Notes under the pieces: model-generated | Database searches by the model: none | Seen by the model: the letters and a program-made list of their open reading frames with translations, nothing else | Told to the model about the DNA's origin: nothing | Virus record (IMG/VR): IMGVR_UViG_3300043395_003306 | Coordinates: 1 to 59,056 of that record | Source of the DNA: a virus | DNA length: 59,056 nt | Reading direction: 5' to 3' (one strand) | Made by a program: the position numbers and the translations under genes | Part shown: piece by piece, positions 31,726 to 40,362 of the stretch | Numbering within the stretch: the stretch's first letter is position 1 | Layout: each line of letters opens with the position of its first letter

Positions 31726-32702
31726 GGTGTATCGAGTGCTCCCGACTCCGTAAGTGCGAAAAGGTCACCGTAGAGATGGTCTTTGACGGCCCCATCTGCG
31801 CCCTCTTTGAACCCACGGATATCGGGACACTCTCCGCACGTGAGAGAGCGCTTTGTGATTTTGGGCCGAGTGCCCTTGTTGTCAACTCCAAGGAGAAGAG
31901 TAAAACCATGGCTGATGCCACCGAGACTTTCAAGTTCCGCCTTCCGCTCCGTCAGATCGCCAAGGCACTTGGCAAGGTTGAAAAGGAGCTAGATGCCATC
32001 CGCATGACGGTCCCGCAGCTTCAGGACCTCATCCGTACGGATGTTGCAAACATCGACTCTATGTCGTTTGACGAAGTCACCGCGCTGGCCGCTGAGCTTT
32101 CTAGCGGCAAGGCTCCGACGGTTACGACTCAGGCCACTCCCAAGGCCGAGCCTGTAGCTACTCCGGCTCCGGCCGTGTCTGCCGAGGCTCCTGTGAAGCG
32201 GGGGCCGGGTCGTCCGCCCAAGCCCAAGACGCCGGGCACCCCGGCCGCCCCCAAGGCTGAGGTTGTTGAGGAAGAGCCGGTTGCCGAGGCTGCTCCTGCG
32301 GAGGAACAGGTGGTGACACGGGTTCTGCCGTCGCCCACCAAGCCAGGTCCCAAGGTTCCGATGCGCCGCGGGGCTGCCCCTGTAGTGGAAACCCCGGTTT
32401 CCTCTATTGTAGAGTCCGCACCGGCTACCGTTGGTGCTGGCGATCTCGGCGTTGTGCTATCGGCCCTTGAAGATCTGCGCAAGCGGGTCGACATCATCGG
32501 CCAGCAGAGCGACCTGATCAACTCGGCGGTTAAGGAGCTTCAGAAGAACGTGAAGCGCGTCGAGGATGGATTTGGCGTTCAGGACGACCGCATCTCCGCG
32601 ATTGTTGGTGCGCTCAGCTTCATGTACGCCGAGGCCACGGGCGACGAGGAAGGAACCAGCATCGAGGAAATCGACTGGTCCCAGTTCCTGAGCCGGGGCT
32701 GA
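31722..32702 (+). CDS. Cys-cluster / AT-hook-like / coiled-coil protein (326 aa; internal start possible)
   Basis: TTG 31722 overlaps the upstream TGA. It gives an N-terminal domain with CIECSRLRKC and later Cys. An internal ATG 31908 with GGAG twelve bases upstream would give a 264-residue form without it. Both may be made. The middle is Pro/Ala-rich and includes KRGPGRPPKPK, an AT-hook-like element that may bind AT-rich DNA. Residues about 245-300 form a probable coiled coil and the end is acidic. The same frame continues for 75 codons past the TGA. Confidence 0.6.
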   Translation: MRCIECSRLRKCEKVTVEMVFDGPICALFEPTDIGTLSARERALCDFGPSALVVNSKEKSKTMADATETFKFRLPLRQIAKALGKVEKELDAIRMTVPQLQDLIRTDVANIDSMSFDEVTALAAELSSGKAPTVTTQATPKAEPVATPAPAVSAEAPVKRGPGRPPKPKTPGTPAAPKAEVVEEEPVAEAAPAEEQVVTRVLPSPTKPGPKVPMRRGAAPVVETPVSSIVESAPATVGAGDLGVVLSALEDLRKRVDIIGQQSDLINSAVKELQKNVKRVEDGFGVQDDRISAIVGALSFMYAEATGDEEGTSIEEIDWSQFLSRG

Positions 32703-32723
32703 ACGGGCGAAAGCCCAACACTA

Positions 32724-32761
32724 GCCCCGGAGGCCTCTGAGGTTTCAGACACTTCCGGGGC
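32724..32761 (+). repeat. hairpin just after the TGA of the preceding gene
   Basis: GCCCCGGA (32724-32731) and TCCGGGGC (32754-32761) are exact complements. The loop has a further TCTGA/TCAGA stem. No T-run follows, so it is not a normal terminator. It begins 21 bases after TGA 32700-32702 and could stimulate stop-codon readthrough. Confidence 0.5.
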
Positions 32762-32765
32762 CTTC

Positions 32766-32930
32766 GTGTATCTCGAAACGTCTGACCTAATCAGCATGGA
32801 CAAACACGCCCTTTCCGAGTTTGCGTATCGAGAGCTAAACATCTCTCTCGATACCGAGCGGTCAAAGGAGTGGATGGTCCAGCAGATATACAGGTTGGGC
32901 GTAGTAGAGGAAGCTGTCAGCCGCCGTTAG
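32766..32930 (+). CDS. SAP-like small frame, in phase with the preceding gene (start uncertain)
   Basis: The frame after TGA 32700-32702 stays open to TAG 32928-32930. GTG 32766 and ATG 32796 are possible starts, but neither has a clear ribosome site. The product contains SEFAYRELNISLDTERSKEW followed by MVQQIYRLG, which resembles SAP or Rho-N type DNA-binding helices. It is either a separate small protein or a C-terminal extension made by readthrough of the preceding gene. The frame does not look random, but expression mode is unresolved. Confidence 0.4.
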   Translation: MYLETSDLISMDKHALSEFAYRELNISLDTERSKEWMVQQIYRLGVVEEAVSRR

Positions 32931-32932
32931 AC

Positions 32933-32959
32933 AAAAGCCCCGCAAGTTGCGGGGCTTTT
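32933..32959. terminator. bidirectional rho-independent terminator between convergent blocks
   Basis: AAAAGCCCCGC, loop AAGTT, GCGGGGCTTTT. The strong GC stem is flanked by A-run and T-run, so it works in both directions. It ends the rightward replication block and the leftward virion block. Confidence 0.92.
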
Positions 32960-32962
32960 TAT

Positions 32963-33460
32963 TTAGCTCAGTTTCTTGATTACGACCCCGCTGCCTCCCG
33001 TCATTCCCCAGGAGCGTGCTGCGGCAATGCTGGCCGCGTTGTTGGGGCTTATCTCACCTACGATACCCGTACAGTTTTGAAACCGGCACATCTCCTCAAA
33101 CGCGTGGAAGAGTCGACGCCCTACTCCCTCCGCACGGTCGTCGGCGTGCACAACAATATCCTCTAGGTAGGCATGAGGCCCTGTGATTGAGCCAATCAGC
33201 ATACCGCGAACTACATGTAGGTTGCTCTCGGCGTACGTGCGGTGTGCAACGAGCACGCATTTCGTGGGCGGCGCGGTACGAAGTTCCTGAGCGACAACCT
33301 CTAGTAGATCGGGTACCCAGGTCTTTCCATCTATGCTGCGCCCAGCCTCTACATCACCGTTAGTGATGTAGAGTTCGCCGTTGCGCGGGGTATGCGCATG
33401 AAAGAAGGCAGCAAGTCTTTCTGGGAAAAACTCACCGCCCATCGAGGAAATAAAAATCAT
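32963..33460 (-). CDS. GNAT-family acetyltransferase (165 aa)
   Basis: GNAT enzymes move an acetyl group from acetyl-CoA to an amine. Motif A is seen in YLEDIVVHADDRAEGVGRRL, with the pyrophosphate-binding RAEGVG. Motif B is seen in SPNNAASIAAARSWGM. The full fold length is present. ATG 33460 overlaps the TAA of the holin-like gene (TAATG). It is the last gene of the leftward virion block, before the terminator. Substrate is unknown; a host or virion protein target would be the usual guess. Confidence 0.8.
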   Translation of the reverse strand: MIFISSMGGEFFPERLAAFFHAHTPRNGELYITNGDVEAGRSIDGKTWVPDLLEVVAQELRTAPPTKCVLVAHRTYAESNLHVVRGMLIGSITGPHAYLEDIVVHADDRAEGVGRRLFHAFEEMCRFQNCTGIVGEISPNNAASIAAARSWGMTGGSGVVIKKLS

Positions 33461-33846
33461 TAGCGTCTTCTATCGTGCTCGACTGGTTGTTGCTGTCGTC
33501 TACGCTCTTCCTTACGCACAATGATCTCTTCGTTCTCACCGCCTAGCTTCTCGGGAAGATGGCGTTTTACAACGTTGTAGACTTGGTACGCAAACAAGGA
33601 AGCCACAAGGCCAATCACGGCGTTTACCTTGGCATGCTCGTCGTACCCTATGACTATGCCCGTTACCATACCCACAACGAGGTTCAATATGTCAATTCCA
33701 AGCTTTGCCCACTTACGATTTTCTAGTGAAACCAGGCCTGGGATGTTTGTCCGTGCGACGTGAATTACTGCATACGTCGCAAGACAGTTTAGGAGGAACT
33801 GCTCGCTAAGCATGAGGGTAAATATCGCATCTAGTCCGGACATCAT
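33460..33846 (-). CDS. holin-like membrane protein (128 aa)
   Basis: Three hydrophobic segments are visible at about residues 7-30, 49-67 and 75-92, followed by a strongly charged tail (RKEERRRQQQPVEHDRRR). Size, segment number and charged C-terminus are typical of holins, which form holes in the cell membrane at lysis. No endolysin gene is adjacent, so a structural or superinfection role remains possible. The start overlaps the stop of the giant upstream gene (TGATG). Confidence 0.5.
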   Translation of the reverse strand: MMSGLDAIFTLMLSEQFLLNCLATYAVIHVARTNIPGLVSLENRKWAKLGIDILNLVVGMVTGIVIGYDEHAKVNAVIGLVASLFAYQVYNVVKRHLPEKLGGENEEIIVRKEERRRQQQPVEHDRRR

Positions 33847-36800
33847 CCCCAGCCCCCATCTCCGGCTCTGTCAGTTACCCAACCGACGCGTGCACCGCGA
33901 AACTTTACAGCGCCCGGAAGTACGCCATCTCCCGCGACTACAATGGTAGCGCTGTTAAGCTTTGGGGCCGCAGAAAGAGACACTCCCTTGTCCGCTGCTA
34001 TTTCAATAGGGCCACCCAAACCACTTAAAGTGGAGATTTGATGGCTGCCTCCCCAAGTATTTGATCCGTAGATGCTCCCAAGGGTAACCGCGCCGGCATA
34101 GTCCTTAACAAGCTGATTTGGAATGTCTACCGTTGTGCCGTCAGAGCTACGAATACCAATATAGAACTCAATAGCAGCAAAATACGAATAGTGTCGACGG
34201 TCTACGACAAACGCAGATAAATTCCGGTCTTCTATTCCCTTACCGGGGTTGCTAAACGTAAAGGACTCGCTCACCGGAACAGTGATTTCAGTGAGCACCT
34301 CATTAACAGTAGCGCTTGAGGTTGAAATAGGAACCAGTTCCGCGGTATTTATGTTAATTGGGGCTGTGTAAATTACTTCAAAGTAGCCCGCGGAAGACGC
34401 AACGTCTGCGGCGCTACGTGGAGCATCTTCGACACCAAAATCAATACAATTTTGTCGGTAAATAACTAGCCGCATACCGACATTAACATCCCACCCTGTT
34501 TGGTTTTTCCACAGGGTAGCGTCTGTTTGTTCATACCCTATTGCGCCTAACAGGGGTGTTCCGTACTGCCACACTTGAACCGTAGGCGTCCACGTTCCTC
34601 CGCCATCAGCGGTATAAACGGGTTTTACGCTAAGAACGGCATTAAAATTTGTGAGGGTTGATCCATGCGGCGGGGAGAAGGGCAGCAAAAACCCCGTGAC
34701 ACCTGGGGGAATAAACTCACTACCAACTAGGCTGGGGTTTTGTGATGGTGCCGCTAAGACGTAGAATAGCGGATCGTAGAAAGGATGGTAGCCTACGATG
34801 GCAGTTGAGGCGCGTCCTTTCCGAAAGAAGCGACCCCTGTCGTATACGGGAGACTTAAACTCCCACGAAGTGACAGCGCCGGTTTCCTCATTAAATGCCC
34901 CAACTCCGCGCCCCTCTTGGCCGCCACCCCGGTTGTAAAAGACTTCGTACTCAGCCAGTCCCGATACCGGAGTCCATGCTCCATCCGCCGCGGCGTAGTC
35001 GGTACCATCAAGAAGCTCGGCCTGTAGCGGAGAAATAGTCTCAAAACCTTTTACAGGCTGTACGTAGCGAAGAGACCCTACTTTTGCGACCGTAGGAACT
35101 TCAAGTGCCGGCGTGCGTAACGGCTGAACAATTGGCGTGAGGCTCACAGAGCCAATATTTAAAACAGCATTTGCCTCAAACGGAATATCCAACGTAAGGA
35201 ACAGCGGGGCGTCGGCATCTTCAGAAAGAGCGGTAGACGCCAACGGCCCACGCATGTCTCCTGTCGTTGGGGGGCCAAGTACTGTAAGAGACCGAGACGC
35301 CGTTAGCGTAAGCGATCTAATAGTCATTGATCCACTGTTATTTAGGCTAAGAAGGGACTCTTCTACTAAAATTGTTCCGTCTGCTCGGCGAAGGGCAACA
35401 GTACCCGTCCCTAGTGCTGCTGCCGTTAGTGCGTAGTTAAGCTCAAAATTAAACTTGTGCAGGTACGGGGAAACTCCGCGTACAGATGGAAACCACAAAC
35501 GGACTGTAGACGCCACTCCGTCCGTTTCTTCCATTTTAATATTTCCGCCCCAAGCACTGTCGTACTCGGCAGTCACGGTACCGGTACCACTAACTAGCTC
35601 GAGTGCAATCTCCTCATCGTTCAAAAACCCAGGGCTCTGCATTGAGAGGCCAACAGGCGCAGAGCTTACCTTTCGTAGCTGCGGCAGCGAAGAAACTAAA
35701 AGTTCTGTGGTAGTTTTTCCGCTAAAGATCGCAGTATTGGGGATGGGTGCTCTCGGCTGTCCAGTTACCCGGCTCCACCCGTGCTCATAGGTATACGAGC
35801 AATAGCGGGCTTCAAATCCCGCGTCCAGATCATATGCGGCCGCACTACGGTGCACCTCTCCTTCGTACGAACCAACAATCGGACCGACTCCGGATCCCAG
35901 CGTTGTAGGAAACGCTGACACGGAGGACTGAAGTGCTCCTGACTCTAGCTCTATATCTCCGGTGCCTACTGCCGTAGGTGCCGACACAACGGTGTCTTCG
36001 AGAGACTCAGCAATAGAAAGCCACGGAAGTTCGGCCGAATTAATATTCAGCGCGGTACCGATCATAGTCCAGTCGGCAATATCAGCGTACGTTCTAGTCC
36101 AACGGCCGCCAACTAAACAAGCGGTAGTTGTGGTCGGAGTAAGGGCTACGTCTGTTGGGCTATTTGGTAGTAGTGCGACTATTTGCTCTGTTGAATCTGA
36201 ACTAATAAGCTGTGCAATTCTGTAACGTGTACTTAGCCCGGAAAAGAACAACTGCTGGCCGACGTAGGCACTTGGAAGAGAGACACTAACAGTATCTGGC
36301 GGCAGTTTAACCAATGCCACATGCTGCTCAGCGTACAAAGAATAGTCTGGGGCGAGAATCTCTACTGAAATCCACGCGTCCGCATGTCCGGCTGGTGCTA
36401 ATTTTTCAGGAAGCCCAAGGCTGGTACCTGCCAATCCGGGCCAGGCTACCGCGTAATTTTTGGCAGAAAAGCCGACTTCTGTGGTAATTCCTCCGTCCCG
36501 CAAGACGTCTTCAAGCGTGCCAAGGACCGTGGAGGAATATTGTCGCTGGTAAATACTGCCAATTATGTCAATTCCGCCGCCCCGGGCCGCAGAGGCGCCA
36601 TTTGTGTAGATTTTTACGGCCGCCCCGGAATGCTGAAAGTAGCTAAGATCTACTGGCTCTCCCGTAGCAGCCGCAGAAAGCCCCGTTGTCTTTGTCACTA
36701 CGAGGGCGGGATCGTCTCCTTTCTGTGCGACCCACGCACCCCAACTGGGCAGAGTTGTCAGTGAGGTTGCAGGGTCCTTTGCGTAAGACGCGACGTCTAT

Positions 36801-39539
36801 TGTCAATCCGCGTAAAGACCGCCTTTCTACCATTCCGTAGTCTGCCCCAGCGCCGGCCACTCGTAGACCGTGAGCAGGGGAGTAAATCTGTGCGTCAAGT
36901 AGGTACCCAAATGCGCCCGACCCAGCGTCGTAGGCAACAAAATCGGCGTCGTTGAGTTGCGCCGATATGCCAGAACCCTCGCCGCGCCAGTCGAGGGAAA
37001 TGCCCGTACTGGACTCTTCTCCTTGCTCAAGGGAATCAAAGAACACACGCAGTTTGGCGGTACGGTACGCAACATCCCCATACTTGCCGACGAGCGTGTG
37101 GCCTACGGCAACGTGGGCGTTGTAGAAAGCTCCGATTTGGCTTGTCGCTACCGTCGTGTCTAGTAAGACATCCTCGCCATCCAACGTAACAAGGCGGATC
37201 TCATTAGTGCTGTACGTGCGCTGCACAAGGTAGTAGCCAGCATTCGGGCCATTAAAGATGCGGAAAACAGAGCCGCCATTATACGGTGCCTCTACTGGGC
37301 GGGTATCTCCGCCCTCAATCGCAAAGACGTTCTGAAATTCCTCAATCGGCACCCCAACGTCTACTACTGAGGTTCCGCCGTCTATACGAACGGCCGATAC
37401 CGTAATTGTTCGCAGGTTTGTCGCTGTAAAAGAACCCCCGTAGCCTACGCTGACCCGCTCCAGGTGTACAAGGGATTGACCGTGCTTACGCGTAGTAACT
37501 AGCGGAGGGGAGCCGCCGTCATTCTGCTCTCGTACATAAAGAATTCCGACATCGGCCCGAGTTACGCCACCCCGATCTTCGTCCGGCGCAACAAGGTGTA
37601 GAAGTGCGCTGGGGTACTCTACGACGTCTTCGTAGACTTCGTACTGAACGTTTAGGGTACTTGTAAGCTCTGATCCGGGAGACGCCCCAAGGGGGGCAAC
37701 TCGGACGTGCGCTCCATCAATAAATTCCGTGATGAGGAACGGCTCAAGATCTACGAAAGCGCCCCCGCCTCCGGAGAGCTTCACAACACGCCCGATATCG
37801 GCGAGTGTGAAGGTATCGGGATGTGGCGGAACTGCTGCGTATTCTGCCTTTAGAATTCCCTGCCCAAGCAGGTTTCCGGTAAAGGGACCACGTACATACG
37901 TACCCGCCGAAGGTAAAGACTTCTCTGGAGCAACGATAGTTACAGGGCGCTTACGCCCAAGAAGGACACTTCCGGCATCAGAAGTCCTATCGGTAGACAT
38001 GCCGGCGTAGGCACCGCCAAGGCCCTGACGCTGCCACAGCTGTTCAATCTCAAACCCGGTAAGCCCCGGCTGAAGCATCTTAAACGAAGCATCGTCGGTA
38101 AGGGTGTTGGCGTCCTCGCGCTGATTTAGCGTCTCACGCTCAATTCCAAATACCAGCACAATCTTCCCGTCTTCTGGGAAGCGCGCAAGTGGGGGCGTAA
38201 GGGTAACCCAGATATCGGATTCCCATTCCCCACCGCTTGATACCGTGACAGTTCCAAAAGAGCCTGAGGTGCTGTCATTGAGAGGCAGTACGTCTGTATC
38301 TGAAGACGGGCGTACGACAATCTCTTGCTCAGAGACAACGGCCTCTACGAGGTACTTACCGTCGTTGGTGTACGGAGAAGTAACAGTAGAAAACGCAATC
38401 TCTGCGATATCACCTGGCACAACACCCAGGCTGATAAACCCGGTGCCGATGCCCAACGAGGAACAGACGAGGCTGGTCTTGTTGTGGATTTTAGAGATTA
38501 CGGCAGATGCAACCTTAGTACGATTGACGCCAAGGGCATTTCGGCCGTCAGGCGTGGCCGCCGCTGTATCTGGTAGGGCGGAAGTTGGCGCACTTTCTTC
38601 GTCTGCAAAAGACGGGGCACCAAACCCGTTTTCGCCGCGAGTTACGGCTCCGACACGGATAGTACGCACTTCTTCGGCGCTCTCGTCGTACGCAGAAAGC
38701 TCGTGCCCTTTTGTATCCGTGACAAAGAAGGAGCCAGCAATCTCATGCAGAGTCGACGTAGCAGACAACCCGCCTACGTAAATGCGCCCAGTAAGGTTGC
38801 CATCCACAGTATCAAGGTCAGCAAGGCTTATCTGGGTTACCGACCCCGCTGCGTCATAGCGAAAACGCCCAGACCACGTTGAGAGCGTGCTGTCGATAGG
38901 CACAGCCACCGGATACGCGGCTTCGCGATATCCTGCCGTGCGAAGAACGTCAGTATTTGACGCGAGCTGCGCAAGGCCGCGATTGAACGCAATAGATAGG
39001 CGATCTTCCCCACGCGCAACAAAACGTGTCCCAGGCGCATTACCCTGCTCTAGTGGACGAGTCGCGGAAGACTCGATGTCTCCTGCCGTGCATGTAGCTG
39101 CAACGTTCGGGTAAGTAGCAAATCCAAGTATTGCTGCACAGTCATCGGCAAACCCGTCGCCGTTCCAGTCGTTGGTTGCCGCGTGCACTCGGATGAAGGC
39201 GCGTCCGGTTGCTGTCTCGCCTACACCAGCAGTAGCCAGCCGCAGACAACCATCACGCTCCGAAGCGACTGCTATCCCGGATAGCGCACTGTTTAGCGTA
39301 GCAATAATTTCGTTTAAAAGCGCAGAGTGTCCTGCCGTGAACGTCACAGTTACGGGTCCGCTAGTTGTACCCTCGGTCTCTACGACTAGGTCCGCAGGGA
39401 CGGTAGCTACAAGAGCGGCAAATCCGGAAACTGTACCGTCGGCGCTACGGCGCACCGTACCCTGTAGGTACGGCTGGGACAGCACAGATACGTCGGTGTT
39501 GCCTTCAAGATTCGGGCGGCGAATGTACGGCGTGCTCAT
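33843..39539 (-). CDS. giant tail/baseplate protein (1898 aa)
   Basis: ATG 39539 is chosen because it overlaps the upstream TGA (ATGA); a GTG at 39557 would add six residues. The chain is beta-rich, Ser/Thr/Gly-rich, without membrane segments, and typical of modular tail or fibre proteins. A calcium-loop-like DWNGDGFADD lies near residue 130. Several modules of the type GDxxxIxxGxxxGxYxV recur, for example near 37228-37250, as in the next giant genes. It probably belongs to the baseplate periphery or a long fibre. No enzyme domain is recognised. Confidence 0.65.
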   Translation of the reverse strand: MSTPYIRRPNLEGNTDVSVLSQPYLQGTVRRSADGTVSGFAALVATVPADLVVETEGTTSGPVTVTFTAGHSALLNEIIATLNSALSGIAVASERDGCLRLATAGVGETATGRAFIRVHAATNDWNGDGFADDCAAILGFATYPNVAATCTAGDIESSATRPLEQGNAPGTRFVARGEDRLSIAFNRGLAQLASNTDVLRTAGYREAAYPVAVPIDSTLSTWSGRFRYDAAGSVTQISLADLDTVDGNLTGRIYVGGLSATSTLHEIAGSFFVTDTKGHELSAYDESAEEVRTIRVGAVTRGENGFGAPSFADEESAPTSALPDTAAATPDGRNALGVNRTKVASAVISKIHNKTSLVCSSLGIGTGFISLGVVPGDIAEIAFSTVTSPYTNDGKYLVEAVVSEQEIVVRPSSDTDVLPLNDSTSGSFGTVTVSSGGEWESDIWVTLTPPLARFPEDGKIVLVFGIERETLNQREDANTLTDDASFKMLQPGLTGFEIEQLWQRQGLGGAYAGMSTDRTSDAGSVLLGRKRPVTIVAPEKSLPSAGTYVRGPFTGNLLGQGILKAEYAAVPPHPDTFTLADIGRVVKLSGGGGAFVDLEPFLITEFIDGAHVRVAPLGASPGSELTSTLNVQYEVYEDVVEYPSALLHLVAPDEDRGGVTRADVGILYVREQNDGGSPPLVTTRKHGQSLVHLERVSVGYGGSFTATNLRTITVSAVRIDGGTSVVDVGVPIEEFQNVFAIEGGDTRPVEAPYNGGSVFRIFNGPNAGYYLVQRTYSTNEIRLVTLDGEDVLLDTTVATSQIGAFYNAHVAVGHTLVGKYGDVAYRTAKLRVFFDSLEQGEESSTGISLDWRGEGSGISAQLNDADFVAYDAGSGAFGYLLDAQIYSPAHGLRVAGAGADYGMVERRSLRGLTIDVASYAKDPATSLTTLPSWGAWVAQKGDDPALVVTKTTGLSAAATGEPVDLSYFQHSGAAVKIYTNGASAARGGGIDIIGSIYQRQYSSTVLGTLEDVLRDGGITTEVGFSAKNYAVAWPGLAGTSLGLPEKLAPAGHADAWISVEILAPDYSLYAEQHVALVKLPPDTVSVSLPSAYVGQQLFFSGLSTRYRIAQLISSDSTEQIVALLPNSPTDVALTPTTTTACLVGGRWTRTYADIADWTMIGTALNINSAELPWLSIAESLEDTVVSAPTAVGTGDIELESGALQSSVSAFPTTLGSGVGPIVGSYEGEVHRSAAAYDLDAGFEARYCSYTYEHGWSRVTGQPRAPIPNTAIFSGKTTTELLVSSLPQLRKVSSAPVGLSMQSPGFLNDEEIALELVSGTGTVTAEYDSAWGGNIKMEETDGVASTVRLWFPSVRGVSPYLHKFNFELNYALTAAALGTGTVALRRADGTILVEESLLSLNNSGSMTIRSLTLTASRSLTVLGPPTTGDMRGPLASTALSEDADAPLFLTLDIPFEANAVLNIGSVSLTPIVQPLRTPALEVPTVAKVGSLRYVQPVKGFETISPLQAELLDGTDYAAADGAWTPVSGLAEYEVFYNRGGGQEGRGVGAFNEETGAVTSWEFKSPVYDRGRFFRKGRASTAIVGYHPFYDPLFYVLAAPSQNPSLVGSEFIPPGVTGFLLPFSPPHGSTLTNFNAVLSVKPVYTADGGGTWTPTVQVWQYGTPLLGAIGYEQTDATLWKNQTGWDVNVGMRLVIYRQNCIDFGVEDAPRSAADVASSAGYFEVIYTAPININTAELVPISTSSATVNEVLTEITVPVSESFTFSNPGKGIEDRNLSAFVVDRRHYSYFAAIEFYIGIRSSDGTTVDIPNQLVKDYAGAVTLGSIYGSNTWGGSHQISTLSGLGGPIEIAADKGVSLSAAPKLNSATIVVAGDGVLPGAVKFRGARVGWVTDRAGDGGWG

Positions 39540-40159
39540 ACGAATCTGATCTCCCACACAACTCGCAGCGTAAAGCTGGTTGTTTTGGTGATTGGCTCAA
39601 ATGTCTTGTACGCCACCGGCGCACGGTCATACGAGTTTGCAAACGAGGTATCCAGCGACGCCGTGCTCCAGTCGTCTGCGGGATTTCCGTCTGTAAACAG
39701 TCCCGCTTCCGTCAAGACTACGGCAGTTGCGGGACTGCCAAAGCTAAACTCGGAGGTACCAAACTCTCTTACAAACTGCACGCTTGTAATAGGCGTTCCA
39801 GTTCCTGAGGCCGGAAAAATTGCAGGGGCATTAACAGCTGCAAGGAATTCAGAGGTCGTGTAGGGAACGGGATCTACAAGAGAGGCAATATCCGCTACCT
39901 CAGTCTGTGCACCGATGCCCATTCCTATGTAGGCAACACGATCCTCTCGAAACGTTGTACGCGGACTAAACGCACTTAGCGCAATCAGCTCTGCTAGGTA
40001 CTCTCTGCCGGTCAGCGTCCAAATGTTCTTTCCTTCTGAGACCTGTCGGCGCTTTCCTCCCTCTCTTGTCTCGGCACGAAACCGGCCCTCTACGACAGGA
40101 TCGTGGTGCAGCACAGAGCGCCACACAGAAGGAGAGAAGAGTCTGAAAAGCGAGGTCAT
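39536..40159 (-). CDS. tail fibre/baseplate-associated protein (207 aa)
   Basis: The C-terminal half has the pattern common in phage tail-fibre attachment proteins: YIGMGIGAQTEVADIASL, then VQFVREFGTSEF, VVLTEAGLFTDG and a closing strand pair SFTLRVVWEIRF. The order IG-G, EAGLF, strand is shared with collar-fibre or baseplate-plug proteins. The ATG overlaps the stop of the 68-residue gene upstream (ATGA). It probably joins the two giant proteins at the baseplate. Assignment is by pattern. Confidence 0.6.
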   Translation of the reverse strand: MTSLFRLFSPSVWRSVLHHDPVVEGRFRAETREGGKRRQVSEGKNIWTLTGREYLAELIALSAFSPRTTFREDRVAYIGMGIGAQTEVADIASLVDPVPYTTSEFLAAVNAPAIFPASGTGTPITSVQFVREFGTSEFSFGSPATAVVLTEAGLFTDGNPADDWSTASLDTSFANSYDRAPVAYKTFEPITKTTSFTLRVVWEIRFV

Positions 40160-40362
40160 ACGTGTCTCCGAAGGAAGGATTCGGCGTAATCACGCCCCAC
40201 TCCAAACCGTTCCATAATCTGCTCTGCGGTCGGACTTTGACCAGTTTCAAGAGTATACGCCGCATAGGGCGCTTGGCGTAGTCTTAGTGCACCAGAAATG
40301 CTGAGTTGCAGCCGATCTGCAATCCGAGGCGCATCAATCATCTTCTTTATTGAGGAGAGCAT
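40156..40362 (-). CDS. small helical protein (68 aa)
   Basis: Coupled at both ends: ATG overlaps the upstream TGA (TGATG) and its own stop overlaps the next ATG. The sequence is helical, with SPTAEQIMERFGVGRDYAES reading like a helix-turn-helix. The long context of virion genes suggests a small baseplate part or a chaperone rather than a transcription factor. No family is recognised. Confidence 0.55.
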   Translation of the reverse strand: MLSSIKKMIDAPRIADRLQLSISGALRLRQAPYAAYTLETGQSPTAEQIMERFGVGRDYAESFLRRHV

